NCBI RefSeq assembly: GCF_037911585.1
Contig: NZ_JBAJNS010000001.1
Location: forward strand, 5,069,501-5,133,500
Length of the DNA: 64,000 nucleotides
Direction: 5' to 3'
Source of the DNA: Streptomyces sp. GSL17-111
GTDB lineage: Bacteria; Actinomycetota; Actinomycetes; Streptomycetales; Streptomycetaceae
Shown: one piece after another, positions 36,741 through 46,047 of the stretch
Layout: every line of letters starts with the position of its first letter
Position numbering within the stretch: the first letter of the stretch is position 1
Position numbers and translations under genes: made by a program
Notes under the pieces: generated by a model
What the model saw: only the letters and a program-made list of their open reading frames with translations
Told to the model about the DNA's origin: nothing
Database searches by the model: none

Positions 36741-38825
36741 GTGAGCACCAAGCCGACCACCACAGAAGCCGACACATTCGCATGGACGGAGCTGGACCAG
36801 CGGGCCGTGGACACCGTACGGGTCCTGGCGATGGACGCCGTCCAGAAGGTGGGCAACGGCCACCCGGGCACGGCGATGAGCCTGGCCCCGGCGGCTTACG
36901 TCCTGTTCCAGAAGCTGATGCGGCACGACCCCGCCGACTCGCACTGGACGGGCCGCGACCGCTTCGTTCTCTCCGTCGGGCACTCCAGCCTGACGCTCTA
37001 CATCCAGCTCTACCTGGCCGGGTACGGCCTGGAGCTGGAGGACCTCAAGGCCTTCCGCACCTGGGAGAGCAAGACCCCGGGCCACCCGGAGGTGCACCAC
37101 ACTGTCGGCGTCGAGACGACGACGGGTCCGCTCGGCCAGGGCATCGGCAACGCCGTCGGCATGGCCATGGCCGCCCGCTACGAGCGCGGCCTGTACGACC
37201 CGGAGGCGCCCGAGGGCACCTCCCCGTTCGACCACACGATCTGGGTCCTGTGCGGTGACGGCGACCTCCAGGAGGGCGTGGCCGCCGAGGCCTCCTCGCT
37301 GGCCGGGCACCAGAAGCTCGGCAACCTCGTGATGCTGTGGGACGACAACCACATCTCCATCGAGGGCGACACCGAGACGGCCGTCTCCGAGGACACCCTG
37401 AAGCGGTACGAGGCCTACGGCTGGCACGTCCAGCGCGTCGAGCAGGCCGCGAACGGCGACCTCGACCCCGAGGGCCTGTACGAGGCGCTGAAGGCGGCCC
37501 GGGAGGAGACCTCCCGCCCCTCGCTCATCGCCGCCCGCTCGATCATCGCCTGGCCCGCGCCGAACGCGCAGAACACCGAGGCCTCGCACGGCTCGGCGCT
37601 CGGCGCCGAGGAGGTCGCCGCCACCAAGCGCGTCCTCGGTTTCGACCCCGAGGCCGACTTCGCCGTCGAGGACGCCGTCCTCGCGCACACCCGGCAGGCC
37701 CTGGAGCGGGGCAGTGCGGCCCAGGCCGCCTGGCGGGAGCGGCTGGACGCCTGGCGCGCGGCGAACCCCGAACGTGCCACCACCTGGGAGCGCATCCGCG
37801 ACCGGCAGCTGCCCAAGGACTGGCGCGAGGCCCTGCCGACGTTCGAGCCGGGCAAGGACGTGGCCACCCGCAAGGCGTCCGGTGCCGTGCTCAAGGCCCT
37901 CGGTGAGGTGCTGCCGGAGCTGTGGGGCGGTTCCGCCGACCTCGCCGGGTCGAACAACACCACGATCGCCGAGACCTCGTTCCTCCCGATCGGCAACAAG
38001 CTGCCCGGCGCCGACCCGTACGGCCGCACCGTGCACTTCGGCATCCGCGAGCACGCCATGGGCTCGGTCATGAACGGTGTCGCCCTGCACGGCAACACGC
38101 GCATCTACGGCGGCACGTTCCTGGTGTTCTCCGACTACATGCGGCCCGCCGTGCGGCTCGCGGCGCTGATGAAGACGCCGGTCACCTACGTCTGGACGCA
38201 CGACTCGATCGGTCTGGGCGAGGACGGCCCCACGCACCAGCCCGTCGAGCACCTCTCCGCGCTGCGGGCCATCCCCGGCCTCAACATGGTCCGGCCCGCC
38301 GACGCCAACGAGACGGCGACGGTGTGGGCCGAGATCATGGAGCGGCACGCGATCCACCCCGCGCCGCACGGCCTCGCCCTCACCCGGCAGAACGTGCCCA
38401 CCTACGAGCCGAACCCCGACGCGGCCAAGGGCGGCTACGTCCTGCTGGAGGCCGAGGGCGGCAGCCCGGACGTCCTCCTCATCGCGACGGGTTCCGAGGT
38501 GCAGCTCGCCGTCGAGGCGCGCGAACAGCTGGCCGCGCGGGGCGTGCGGGCCCGCGTCGTCTCCATGCCGTGCGTGGAGTGGTTCGAGGAGCAGGACCAG
38601 GAGTGGAAGGACGCGGTGCTGCCCCCGGCCGTCCGGGCCCGAGTGAGCGTCGAGGCGGGCGTGGCCCAGTCCTGGTACCGATACCTCGGGGACGCCGGCC
38701 GAGCGGTGTCGCTGGAGCACTTCGGTGCCTCCGCCGACTACAAGACGCTCTACCGCGAGTTCGGCCTCACCAGTGAGGCGGTGGCGGCCGCCGCCCACGA
38801 GTCCATCGAAGCCGCAGCGCGCTGA
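36741..38825 (+). CDS. tkt: Transketolase
   Basis: A 694-residue thiamine-diphosphate enzyme moving two-carbon units between pentose-phosphate sugars. N-terminal signatures are [10 protein letters not shown] near residues 33-42 and Gly-Pro-Leu-Gly-Gln-Gly-Ile-Gly-Asn near 127. The ThDP/Mg site Gly-Asp-Gly-Asp-Leu-Gln-Glu-Gly-Val is near 171-179. The Pyr domain has Gly-Ile-Arg-Glu-His-Ala-Met-Gly near 433 and [14 protein letters not shown] near 488. It leads the tkt-tal-zwf-opcA-pgl operon. GTG 36741 is the family start. A TAGGCT 65 bp upstream is the likely promoter. Confidence 0.98.
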   Translation: MSTKPTTTEADTFAWTELDQRAVDTVRVLAMDAVQKVGNGHPGTAMSLAPAAYVLFQKLMRHDPADSHWTGRDRFVLSVGHSSLTLYIQLYLAGYGLELEDLKAFRTWESKTPGHPEVHHTVGVETTTGPLGQGIGNAVGMAMAARYERGLYDPEAPEGTSPFDHTIWVLCGDGDLQEGVAAEASSLAGHQKLGNLVMLWDDNHISIEGDTETAVSEDTLKRYEAYGWHVQRVEQAANGDLDPEGLYEALKAAREETSRPSLIAARSIIAWPAPNAQNTEASHGSALGAEEVAATKRVLGFDPEADFAVEDAVLAHTRQALERGSAAQAAWRERLDAWRAANPERATTWERIRDRQLPKDWREALPTFEPGKDVATRKASGAVLKALGEVLPELWGGSADLAGSNNTTIAETSFLPIGNKLPGADPYGRTVHFGIREHAMGSVMNGVALHGNTRIYGGTFLVFSDYMRPAVRLAALMKTPVTYVWTHDSIGLGEDGPTHQPVEHLSALRAIPGLNMVRPADANETATVWAEIMERHAIHPAPHGLALTRQNVPTYEPNPDAAKGGYVLLEAEGGSPDVLLIATGSEVQLAVEAREQLAARGVRARVVSMPCVEWFEEQDQEWKDAVLPPAVRARVSVEAGVAQSWYRYLGDAGRAVSLEHFGASADYKTLYREFGLTSEAVAAAAHESIEAAAR

Positions 38826-38865
38826 CGCACTGCCCGACAAGCGACAAGCAGGAGATGCAATTCCT

Positions 38866-39984
38866 ATGACAGACGCACTCAAGCGCCTCTCCGACGAGGG
38901 CGTCGCGATCTGGCTGGACGACCTGTCGCGCGAGCGCATCACGTCCGGCGGCCTCGCCGAGCTGATCGACCAGCAGCACGTCGTCGGCGTCACGACCAAC
39001 CCGTCGATCTTCCAGAAGGCGATCTCCCAGGGCGAGGGGTACGAGCAGCAGCTCACGGACCTCGCCGCCCGCCGCGTCTCCGTCGAGGAGGCGCTGCGGA
39101 TGATCACCACCGCCGACGTGCGGGACGCGGCGGACATCCTCCGTCCCGTGTACGAGGCGACCGGCGGCCGGGACGGCCGGGTCTCCATCGAGGTCGACCC
39201 CCGGCTGGCCCACCACACCCGGCCGACCGTCGCCGAGGCGCGGCAGCTCGCCTGGCTCGTCGACCGGCCCAACACCCTGATCAAGATCCCCGCCAGCCTG
39301 GCCGGGCTCCCCGCGATCACCGAGACCATCGCCACCGGCATCAGCGTCAACGTCACGCTGATCTTCTCGCTGGAGCGCTACCGCCAGGTGATGGACGCCT
39401 ACCTGACGGGGCTGGAGCGGGCCGACGCGAAGGGTCTGGACATCTCCCGGATCCACTCGGTGGCGTCGTTCTTCGTCTCCCGCGTGGACAGCGAGATCGA
39501 CAAGCGGCTCGACGCGCTGGGGACGGAGGAGGCCACGGCGCTGCGCGGCAAGGCCGCCCTCGCCAACGCCCGGCTGGCCCACCAGGCGTACGAGGAGGTC
39601 ATCGCCTCCGACCGGTGGAAGGCGCTGGAGGCCAAGAACGCCAACGTGCAGCGTCCCCTGTGGGCCTCCACCGGTGTGAAGGACCCGGCCTACCCGGACA
39701 CCCTCTACGTCACCGAGCTGGTCGCGCCCCACACCGTCAACACGATGCCGGAGCCCACCCTGGACGCCACGGCGGACCACGGGAAGATCACCGGTGACAC
39801 CGTACGCGGCACCTACGAGCAGGCGCGCGCGGACCTGGACGCCATCGAGGCACTCGGCATCTCCTACGACGAGGTCGTGCGGCTGCTGGAGGACGAGGGC
39901 GTCGAGAAGTTCGAGAAGTCCTGGACGGACCTGCTCACCTCCACCGAAGCCGAGCTCAAGCGTCTCGCCCCGAAGGAGGCGTAA
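38866..39984 (+). CDS. tal: Transaldolase (actinobacterial type)
   Basis: A 372-residue TIM-barrel enzyme transferring a three-carbon dihydroxyacetone unit between sugar phosphates. The Schiff-base Lys is in Asn-Thr-Leu-Ile-Lys-Ile-Pro-Ala-Ser near residue 143. Also typical are Thr-Thr-Asn-Pro-Ser-Ile-Phe near 43, [10 protein letters not shown] near 161, and [11 protein letters not shown] near 201. Its length fits the longer actinobacterial and cyanobacterial group. ATG 38866 has AGGAGA about 10 nt upstream. It sits 40 bp after tkt and 5 bp before zwf. Confidence 0.97.
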   Translation: MTDALKRLSDEGVAIWLDDLSRERITSGGLAELIDQQHVVGVTTNPSIFQKAISQGEGYEQQLTDLAARRVSVEEALRMITTADVRDAADILRPVYEATGGRDGRVSIEVDPRLAHHTRPTVAEARQLAWLVDRPNTLIKIPASLAGLPAITETIATGISVNVTLIFSLERYRQVMDAYLTGLERADAKGLDISRIHSVASFFVSRVDSEIDKRLDALGTEEATALRGKAALANARLAHQAYEEVIASDRWKALEAKNANVQRPLWASTGVKDPAYPDTLYVTELVAPHTVNTMPEPTLDATADHGKITGDTVRGTYEQARADLDAIEALGISYDEVVRLLEDEGVEKFEKSWTDLLTSTEAELKRLAPKEA

Positions 39985-39989
39985 GGACG

Positions 39990-41537
39990 GTGACGAGCCC
40001 CGCAGCAGGCCAGGCCCAGGACGGCAATCCGCTGCGTGACGCACAGGACCGGCGGCTCCCGCGCATCGCGGGGCCGTCGGGCCTGGTCATTTTCGGCGTC
40101 ACGGGAGACCTGTCCCGCAAGAAGCTCATGCCCGCCGTGTACGACCTCGCCAACCGCGGGCTGCTGCCGCCGGGCTTCTCGCTCGTCGGTTTCGCACGCC
40201 GCGACTGGCAGCACGAGGACTTCGCGGACGTCGTGCACGAGGCCGTCAAGGAGCACGCCAGGACGCCGTTCCGGGAGGAGGTCTGGCAGCAGCTGGCCCA
40301 GGGCATGCGGTTCGTGCCCGGCGTCTTCGACGACGACACGGCGTTCGACACGCTGAAGACGACCATCGAGGAGCTGGACAAGGCCCGGGGCACCGGCGGG
40401 AACTTCGCCTACTACCTGTCCGTCCCGCCCAAGTTCTTCCCCACGGTCGTGCAGCAGCTGAAGAAGCACGGCCTGTCCGACGCGCCCGAGGGCTCCTGGC
40501 GGCGCGCCGTCGTCGAGAAGCCCTTCGGCCACGACCTGACGAGCGCCCAGGAGCTCAACGAGGTCATCCACGGCGTCTTCCGCGCCAGCCAGGTCTTCCG
40601 CATCGACCACTACCTGGGCAAGGAGACGGTCCAGAACATCCTCGCCCTGCGGTTCGCCAACACCATGTTCGAACCGCTGTGGAACCGCTCCTACGTCGAC
40701 CACGTGCAGATCACGATGGCCGAGGACATCGGCATCGGCGGCCGGGCCGGCTACTACGACGGCATCGGCTCGGCCCGGGACGTCATCCAGAACCACCTCC
40801 TCCAGCTGCTGGCCCTCACCGCGATGGAGGAGCCGTCCTCCTTCGACGCCAAGGCGCTGGTCACCGAGAAGCTGAAAGTGCTCAACGCCGTCCGGCTCCC
40901 CGCCGACCTGGGCAAGCACACCGTGCGCGGCCAGTACACGGCCGGCTGGCAGGGCGGCCAGAAGGTGCTCGGCTACCTGGAGGAAGAGGGCATCAACCCG
41001 AAGTCCAAGACGGACACCTACGCCGCGATCAAGCTGGAGATCGACAACCGGCGCTGGGCGGGCGTGCCGTTCTACCTGCGTACGGGGAAGCGGCTGGGCC
41101 GCCGGGTCACCGAGATCGCCGTCGTCTTCCAGCGCGCCCCCTACTCGCCCTTCGACACCACCGACACCCAGGAGCTGGGGCAGAACGCCCTGGTCATCCG
41201 GGTACAGCCGGACGAGGGCGTCACGATCCGGTTCGGCTCCAAGGTGCCCGGCACCTCCATGGAGATCCGGGACGTGACGATGGACTTCGCCTACGGCGAG
41301 TCGTTCACGGAGTCCAGCCCGGAGGCCTACGAGCGGCTGATCCTGGACGTGCTGCTCGGCGACGCGAACCTCTTCCCGCGCCACCAGGAGGTCGAACGCT
41401 CCTGGGAGATCCTCGACCCGATCGAGGAGCACTGGGAGCGGCACGGCAAACCCGAGCCCTACACCGCCGGGACCTGGGGCCCCAAGGCGGCCGACGAGAT
41501 GCTGGCACGCGACGGCAGGAGCTGGCGGCGCCCATGA
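39990..41537 (+). CDS. zwf: Glucose-6-phosphate 1-dehydrogenase
   Basis: A 515-residue NADP-dependent enzyme that commits glucose-6-phosphate to the oxidative pentose-phosphate path. The nucleotide motif Phe-Gly-Val-Thr-Gly-Asp-Leu-Ser-Arg-Lys-Lys is near residues 34-44, Glu-Lys-Pro-Phe-Gly-His-Asp near 175, and the active-site segment Arg-Ile-Asp-His-Tyr-Leu-Gly-Lys-Glu-Thr-Val-Gln-Asn near 205. A cofactor-loop Arg-Thr-Gly-Lys-Arg is near 365. The GTG start 39990 lies 5 bp after tal. The stop overlaps the opcA start as ATGA, which indicates coupled production with its assembly factor. Confidence 0.98.
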   Translation: MTSPAAGQAQDGNPLRDAQDRRLPRIAGPSGLVIFGVTGDLSRKKLMPAVYDLANRGLLPPGFSLVGFARRDWQHEDFADVVHEAVKEHARTPFREEVWQQLAQGMRFVPGVFDDDTAFDTLKTTIEELDKARGTGGNFAYYLSVPPKFFPTVVQQLKKHGLSDAPEGSWRRAVVEKPFGHDLTSAQELNEVIHGVFRASQVFRIDHYLGKETVQNILALRFANTMFEPLWNRSYVDHVQITMAEDIGIGGRAGYYDGIGSARDVIQNHLLQLLALTAMEEPSSFDAKALVTEKLKVLNAVRLPADLGKHTVRGQYTAGWQGGQKVLGYLEEEGINPKSKTDTYAAIKLEIDNRRWAGVPFYLRTGKRLGRRVTEIAVVFQRAPYSPFDTTDTQELGQNALVIRVQPDEGVTIRFGSKVPGTSMEIRDVTMDFAYGESFTESSPEAYERLILDVLLGDANLFPRHQEVERSWEILDPIEEHWERHGKPEPYTAGTWGPKAADEMLARDGRSWRRP

Positions 41538-42562
41538 ACATCGACCTCACCCACACCACCTCGGGCCAGATCAACGCGGCGCTGGTCAAGGCCCGCCGGG
41601 CCGCCGGCTTCCCGGCCGTCGGCATGGTCCTCACCCTCGTCGTCGTCACCGACGAGGGCAACCACTACGACGCGCTCAAGGCCGCCAGCGACGCCTCCCG
41701 CGAGCACCCCTCCCGCATCCTCGTCGTGATCCGCCGACCCGGCCGCTCCCCCCGGGACCGCGCCCAGGCCCGGCTCGACGCCGAGGTGCGGCTCGGTGGC
41801 GAGACCGGCACGGGCGAGACCGTCCTGCTGCGGCTGCACGGCGAGCTGGCGGGCCACGCCTCCAGCGTCGTGCTGCCGCTGCTCCTGCCGGACGCGCCCG
41901 TCGTCGTCTGGTGGCCCGAGGACAGCCCGGCCGTGCCGTCGAAGGATCTGCTGGGCGCCCTCGCCCAGCGGCGCATCACCGACGCCGCCCGCACCGAGGA
42001 CCCGGCCGGCACGCTCGCCCGCCGGGCGGAGACCTACGCGCCGGGGGACACCGACCTGGCCTGGACCCGCATCACGCCCTGGCGCAGCGTCCTGGCGGCG
42101 GCGATGGACCAGCGGGGCGTCGGGCAGCAGCAGATCACCGTCACCGGCGCCGTCGTCGAGGGCGAGGAGCACAACCCCAGCACGGAACTGCTGGCCCTGT
42201 GGCTGGCCGACCGGCTGGGCGTCCCGGTGACGCGGTCCCTGTCCGAGGGCCCCGGCATCACGGCCGTCCGGCTGGCCACGCCCGAGGGCGAGATCTGCCT
42301 GGACCGGCCCGACGGACGGCTGGCGCTGCTCGCCGTGCCGGGGCAGCCGGACCGGCACGTCGCCCTTCACCGCCGCACCACGGCGGAGCTCATCGCCGAG
42401 GAGCTGCGTCGCCTCGACCCGGACGAGGCCTACCACCACGCCCTGTGCCACGGCCTGGCCAACCTCGGTGCCGAGAAGGCGCCGGACGGGCCGTCCGACC
42501 CGCCCGCCGCCGGCCCGGAACCACGGCGCAAGACCCCCGCACGAAAGGCCGCCGCACGATGA
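41534..42562 (+). CDS. opcA: Glucose-6-phosphate dehydrogenase assembly protein OpcA
   Basis: A 342-residue protein of the OpcA family, which in cyanobacteria and actinobacteria is needed for oligomerisation or redox activation of Zwf. Typical segments are Met-Asn-Ile-Asp-Leu-Thr-His-Thr-Thr-Ser at the N terminus, Val-Val-Trp-Trp-Pro-Glu-Asp-Ser-Pro near 125, Asp-Leu-Ala-Trp-Thr-Arg-Ile-Thr-Pro-Trp-Arg near 175, and Asn-Pro-Ser-Thr-Glu-Leu-Leu-Ala-Leu-Trp-Leu-Ala near 215. The C-terminal 40 residues are Pro/Lys/Arg-rich and probably disordered. It overlaps zwf and pgl by 4 nt each (ATGA), so stoichiometry is likely set by translational coupling. Confidence 0.96.
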   Translation: MNIDLTHTTSGQINAALVKARRAAGFPAVGMVLTLVVVTDEGNHYDALKAASDASREHPSRILVVIRRPGRSPRDRAQARLDAEVRLGGETGTGETVLLRLHGELAGHASSVVLPLLLPDAPVVVWWPEDSPAVPSKDLLGALAQRRITDAARTEDPAGTLARRAETYAPGDTDLAWTRITPWRSVLAAAMDQRGVGQQQITVTGAVVEGEEHNPSTELLALWLADRLGVPVTRSLSEGPGITAVRLATPEGEICLDRPDGRLALLAVPGQPDRHVALHRRTTAELIAEELRRLDPDEAYHHALCHGLANLGAEKAPDGPSDPPAAGPEPRRKTPARKAAAR

Positions 42563-43338
42563 CCCTCGCACCCCAGGTCGTCGTCCACCGCACCAAGGAC
42601 GAGATGGTGCGGGCCACGGCGGCCCGCCTCGTCACCACGCTCGTCGCCGCCCAGACCGACCGGGGCACCGCCTCCGTCGTCCTGACCGGCGGGCGCAACG
42701 GCATCGCCCTGCTCGACGCCGTGGCCGCCTCACCCGCTCGGGACGCGATCGACTGGGGCCGTCTGGACGTGTGGTGGGGCGACGAGCGCTTCCTGCCCGC
42801 CGGTGACCCGGAGCGCAACGAGACGCAGGCCCGCGCCGCCCTGCTGGACGCCGTCCCGCTCGACCCGGCCCGTGTCCACCCGATGGAGCCCTCCGGCGGC
42901 ACCTTCGGCGACGACGCCGACGCGGCGGCGGCCGGGTACGCGGCCGAGCTGGACGCCGCGTCGCTGCCGGAGGACCACGGCCCGGTGCCGTCGTTCGACG
43001 TGCTGCTGCTCGGCGTGGGGCCCGACACGCACGTGGCGTCCCTGTTCCCCGAGCAGCCGGGGGTGCGGGAGACGGAGCGCACGGTCGTGGGCGTCCACGG
43101 CTCGCCCAAGCCGCCGCCCACCCGGGTGTCCCTGACGCTGCCCGCCATCCGGGCGGCCCGCGAGGTGTGGCTGCTGGCGGCGGGGGAGGACAAGGCGCGG
43201 GCCGTGGCGGTGGCCCTCACCGGAGCCGGCGAGGTGCAGGCCCCGGCGGCCGGCGCGTACGGCCGGTCGCGCACCCTGTGGCTCCTGGACGACGCGGCCG
43301 CCGCCCGGCTTCCGGAAGGCTTCCGGGCCCGGTCCTAG
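42559..43338 (+). CDS. pgl: 6-Phosphogluconolactonase
   Basis: A 259-residue member of the glucosamine-6-phosphate isomerase/6PGL superfamily; it hydrolyses 6-phosphogluconolactone made by Zwf. Conserved parts are Leu-Thr-Gly-Gly-Arg-Asn near residues 41-46, Trp-Trp-Gly-Asp-Glu-Arg-Phe-Leu-Pro near 72-80, Asn-Glu-Thr-Gln-Ala near 89, and Leu-Leu-Gly-Val-Gly-Pro-Asp-Thr-His-Val-Ala-Ser-Leu-Phe-Pro near 150. It is the last gene of the operon, starting inside the opcA stop (ATGA), and converges on an ABC permease gene with a 31-bp gap. No separate terminator hairpin is obvious there. Confidence 0.97.
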   Translation: MTLAPQVVVHRTKDEMVRATAARLVTTLVAAQTDRGTASVVLTGGRNGIALLDAVAASPARDAIDWGRLDVWWGDERFLPAGDPERNETQARAALLDAVPLDPARVHPMEPSGGTFGDDADAAAAGYAAELDAASLPEDHGPVPSFDVLLLGVGPDTHVASLFPEQPGVRETERTVVGVHGSPKPPPTRVSLTLPAIRAAREVWLLAAGEDKARAVAVALTGAGEVQAPAAGAYGRSRTLWLLDDAAAARLPEGFRARS

Positions 43339-43369
43339 GGCGTTCCGCCGAGGTGCGCGGTCCCGGTCC

Positions 43370-44152
43370 TCACTCCCAGCGGAAGAAGCGGGCGGCGGCG
43401 GTCAGGGCGACCACCGCCCAGGCCGTGAGGATGCCCAGCTCGGCCCAGGGCAGCCCGGCACCGTGCTGGAGGACGGCGCGCAGTCCGTCGGCGAGGGCGG
43501 TCACCGGCAGCAGGGCGAGGACGTCCTGCGCCGCCTGCGGGAACCGCTCCAGCGGCACCACGACGCCGCCCCCGAGCAGCAGCAGGATGAAGACGAGGTT
43601 CGCCGCCGCCAGCGTCGCCTCCGCGCGCAGGGTGCCCGCCATGAGCAGGCCCAGCCCGCTGAAGGCCGCCGTGCCGACGACGAGCAGCAGCGCCACGACG
43701 GCCCAGTTGCCGTCCGGTGACCAGCCGAGCGCGAACGCCACGGCGCTCAGCAGGGCGACCTGGAGCACCTCGATGCCGACCACGGCCGCCGTCTTCGCCG
43801 TCATCAGGCCCCAGCGGGGCAGCGGCGAGCTGCCGAGCCGTTTGAGGACGCCGTAGCGGCGCTCGAAGCCGGTGGCGATGGCCTGCCCGGTGAAGGCCGT
43901 GGAGAGCACGGCGAGAGCCAGCACCCCCGGGGCCACGAAGTCGACCCGCTCCCCGCCGTCGACCGGCAGGTCCACGACGTCCACGCCGCTGAACAGCACG
44001 AGCAGCAGGGTGGGGATGACGACGGTGAGCAGGAGCTGCTCACCGTGGCGCAGCGCCATCCGCAGCTCCAGGGCCGCCTGGGCGGCGATCATCCGTCCGG
44101 CGGGCGCGGCCCCGGGGGCGGGGGTGTGCGTGCCCGTGGCGATCTCGCTCAC
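43370..44152 (-). CDS. ABC-2 type transporter permease
   Basis: A 260-residue membrane protein with about six hydrophobic helices and a short cytoplasmic N terminus, typical of ABC-2 permeases. Its start at 44152 overlaps the stop of the ATPase gene by 4 nt (GTGA), so the two form an export complex. The conserved Leu-Lys-Arg-Leu-Gly-Ser-Ser-Pro-Leu-Pro segment near residue 105 is common in DrrB/NodJ-like permeases. The exported compound is unknown. Such a pair commonly sits upstream of sufR in Streptomyces, as I recall, but no functional link to Fe-S assembly is visible beyond the shared divergent region. Confidence 0.92.
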   Translation of the reverse strand: MSEIATGTHTPAPGAAPAGRMIAAQAALELRMALRHGEQLLLTVVIPTLLLVLFSGVDVVDLPVDGGERVDFVAPGVLALAVLSTAFTGQAIATGFERRYGVLKRLGSSPLPRWGLMTAKTAAVVGIEVLQVALLSAVAFALGWSPDGNWAVVALLLVVGTAAFSGLGLLMAGTLRAEATLAAANLVFILLLLGGGVVVPLERFPQAAQDVLALLPVTALADGLRAVLQHGAGLPWAELGILTAWAVVALTAAARFFRWE

Positions 44153-45075
44153 GACCGCAGCTCCTTACCGGTCAGCTCCAGGAAGACGTCCTCCAGCGTG
44201 CGGCGCTCGACGGCGATGCGGTCGGGCAGCACGCCGTTCTGCGCGCACCAGGACGTGACGGTGGCGATGAGCTGCGGGTCGACCGTGCCGTGCAGCCGGT
44301 AGGCGCCCGGTGTGACCTCCACCGCGGCCGTCCGGGGCGGCAGCGCCTTCAGCAGCGAGGCGAGGTCGAGTCCGGGGCGGCCGGAGAAGCGCAGGGTGTT
44401 CTCGGCGCCGCCCCGGCACAGCTCCTCGGGGCTGCCGTGGGCGACGACCCGGCCGGCGTCGACGATCGCCACGGCGTCCGCCAGCTCCTCGGCCTCGTCC
44501 ATGTGGTGGGTGGTGAGCACGCAGCTGACGCCGTCGGCGCGCAGCTCCCGCACCAGGTCCCAGGTCGCGCGGCGGGCCTGCGGATCGAGGCCCGCCGTGG
44601 GTTCGTCCAGGAAGACCAGCTCGGGTCGGCCGACGACGGCCATGGCCAGGGCCAGCCGTTGCTGCTGGCCCCCGGAGAGCCGCCGGTAGGACGTCCGGCC
44701 GCAGGAGCCGAGCCCGAGGCGTTCGACGAGCGCGTCGACGTCGAGCGGGTGGGCGTACAGGGCGGCCATGTGCCGCAGCATCTCCCCGGCCCGCACACCC
44801 GGGTAGACGCCGCCGCTCTGGAGCATCACCCCGATCCGCGGCCGCAGCGCCGCGCCGTCGGCCACGGGGTCGAGCCCGAGGACCCGCACCGTGCCGGCGT
44901 CGGGTCTCCGGTAGCCCTCGCAGATCTCGACGGTGGTCGTCTTGCCGGCGCCGTTGGGGCCGAGCACGGCCGTGACGGTGCCGCGTTCCACGGTCAGGTC
45001 GAGGCCGTCCACCGCCGTCGTCCCGCCGTACCGCTTGACCAGCCCCGCGACCTCGACGGCCGCCTTCTCGTGCAT
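44149..45075 (-). CDS. ABC transporter ATP-binding protein
   Basis: A 308-residue cytoplasmic ATPase subunit. Walker A is Gly-Pro-Asn-Gly-Ala-Gly-Lys-Thr-Thr near residues 37-45, the Q loop is Met-Leu-Gln-Ser-Gly-Gly near 85, the signature Leu-Ser-Gly-Gly-Gln-Gln-Gln-Arg-Leu-Ala near 134, Walker B Leu-Val-Phe-Leu-Asp-Glu-Pro-Thr-Ala-Gly-Leu-Asp near 157, and the switch His in Thr-Thr-His-His-Met near 191. It belongs to the DrrA/CcmA-like branch that energises ABC-2 exporters. I use ATG 45075 (Met-His-Glu-Lys) rather than the GTG 72 bp upstream. The divergent sufR gene and an iron-box-like palindrome 82 bp upstream may regulate both sides. Confidence 0.94.
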   Translation of the reverse strand: MHEKAAVEVAGLVKRYGGTTAVDGLDLTVERGTVTAVLGPNGAGKTTTVEICEGYRRPDAGTVRVLGLDPVADGAALRPRIGVMLQSGGVYPGVRAGEMLRHMAALYAHPLDVDALVERLGLGSCGRTSYRRLSGGQQQRLALAMAVVGRPELVFLDEPTAGLDPQARRATWDLVRELRADGVSCVLTTHHMDEAEELADAVAIVDAGRVVAHGSPEELCRGGAENTLRFSGRPGLDLASLLKALPPRTAAVEVTPGAYRLHGTVDPQLIATVTSWCAQNGVLPDRIAVERRTLEDVFLELTGKELRS

Positions 45076-45156
45076 ACGGGCCAGTCTAGGAAGCGCCGGG
45101 GAGTGCCGACGCCCCGGGGGCCGCGCCGCCCCGAGGCCGTCGGGCACCCTGCGCGA

Positions 45157-45172
45157 GTAAGGCTTGCCTTAC
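45157..45172. promoter_or_regulatory. Iron-box-like palindrome between the ABC exporter and sufR
   Basis: GTAAGGC and GCCTTAC form a perfect 7-bp inverted repeat with a 2-bp centre (45157-45172). The AAGGC/GCCTT core resembles DtxR/IdeR/DmdR1 iron boxes. It lies 82 bp before the ABC ATPase start and 72 bp before the sufR start, so an iron-dependent repressor could act on either or both. Confidence 0.55.
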
Positions 45173-45195
45173 GTGATGCACCCCATTGCCGCAGG

Positions 45196-45247
45196 TCACA
45201 ACCGGGCTTGCCGCCCCTCGCCGAATTACGCAACAATGGCGTTGTGA
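45196..45247 (+). promoter_or_regulatory. sufR promoter and probable autoregulatory operator
   Basis: TTGCCG (45208-45213) and AACAAT (45232-45237) are 18 bp apart, and the -10 ends 6 nt before GTG 45244. A CAAC-N6-GTTG palindrome (45231-45244) covers the -10 to the start codon. A second inverted pair, TCACAAC (45196-45202) and GTTGTGA (45241-45247), brackets the promoter. Such TGTGA-type halves resemble reported SufR sites. Confidence 0.6.
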
Positions 45248-46047
45248 AAAACACGGGAGACGCGCAGACGACGCGGGAGCCGGTCGAGGCCCCCGCGCTC
45301 GCGAGTGCGCCCGCCGCGCTGGAGGAGCAGCACGGCACCCGTCATCGCGTGGCCCGCTCCATCCTCGACCACGGCCCGTCCACCGCGGCGGAGCTGGCGG
45401 TGCGGCTGGAGCTCACGCAGGCCGCCGTACGGCGCCACCTCGACGCGCTGGTCGCCGAGGGCACCGCGGAGGCCCGCGCCCAGCGGGTCTACGGGCACCG
45501 GGGGCGCGGCCGTCCCGCCAAGGTCTTCGCACTCACCGACGGCGGTCGGGACGCGTTCGACCAGGCCTACGACGAACTCGCCGTCGACGCCATGCGCTGG
45601 ATAGCCCGCATGGCCGGTGGCGGCGAGCAGGGCGAGGCCGCCGTCGCGGCGTTCGCCCGGGCCCGGGCGAACGCCCAGGCCGAGCGGTACCGCGCGCGTC
45701 TGGAGGGTTCGGCCCCCCGGGACCGCGCGCGTGTGCTGGCCGAAGCGCTCTCGGAGGACGGGTACGCTGCTACGGCACGCAGTGCCCCTGCCTCGACCGG
45801 CGAGCAGCTCTGTCAGCACCACTGCCCGGTGGCGCACGCCGCCGAGCGGTTCCCGCAGCTGTGTGAGGCGGAGACCGAGGTCTTCTCCCGCCTGCTCGGC
45901 ACCCACGTGCAGCGCCTGGCCACCATCGCGCACGGCGACGGGGTGTGCACCACCTTCGTCCCGCGAGCAGACGGGCCCGCGCTGACCTCTGAGACCACCG
46001 CACACGCAACAGCTTCTGCAAGCACCGCCGGGAGGAACCCCGCATGA
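45244..46047 (+). CDS. sufR: SufR-type [Fe-S]-binding transcriptional repressor of the suf operon
   Basis: A 267-residue regulator. The winged helix-turn-helix (residues about 35-105) includes [20 protein letters not shown]. The wing [10 protein letters not shown] is near 84-93. The C-terminal half has the cluster ligands Cys-Gln-His-His-Cys-Pro-Val-Ala-His near residues 189-197 and a further Cys near 207, as expected for a cluster-sensing SufR. Holo-SufR is known to repress suf genes when clusters are plentiful. GTG 45244 is chosen from promoter position; a longer upstream frame is antisense to the ABC gene. The stop overlaps the sufB ATG as ATGA, so it is the first gene of the operon. Confidence 0.95.
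   Translation: MKNTGDAQTTREPVEAPALASAPAALEEQHGTRHRVARSILDHGPSTAAELAVRLELTQAAVRRHLDALVAEGTAEARAQRVYGHRGRGRPAKVFALTDGGRDAFDQAYDELAVDAMRWIARMAGGGEQGEAAVAAFARARANAQAERYRARLEGSAPRDRARVLAEALSEDGYAATARSAPASTGEQLCQHHCPVAHAAERFPQLCEAETEVFSRLLGTHVQRLATIAHGDGVCTTFVPRADGPALTSETTAHATASASTAGRNPA

Noticed and set aside
36369-39356. A 995-codon minus-strand open frame opposite tkt and tal
   Set aside because: Opposite strand contains clear transketolase and transaldolase with all active-site motifs; the antisense frame has none.
43339-43369. Terminator between pgl and the ABC permease
   Set aside because: Only a short palindrome in the last pgl codons is visible; it is not convincing as a terminator.
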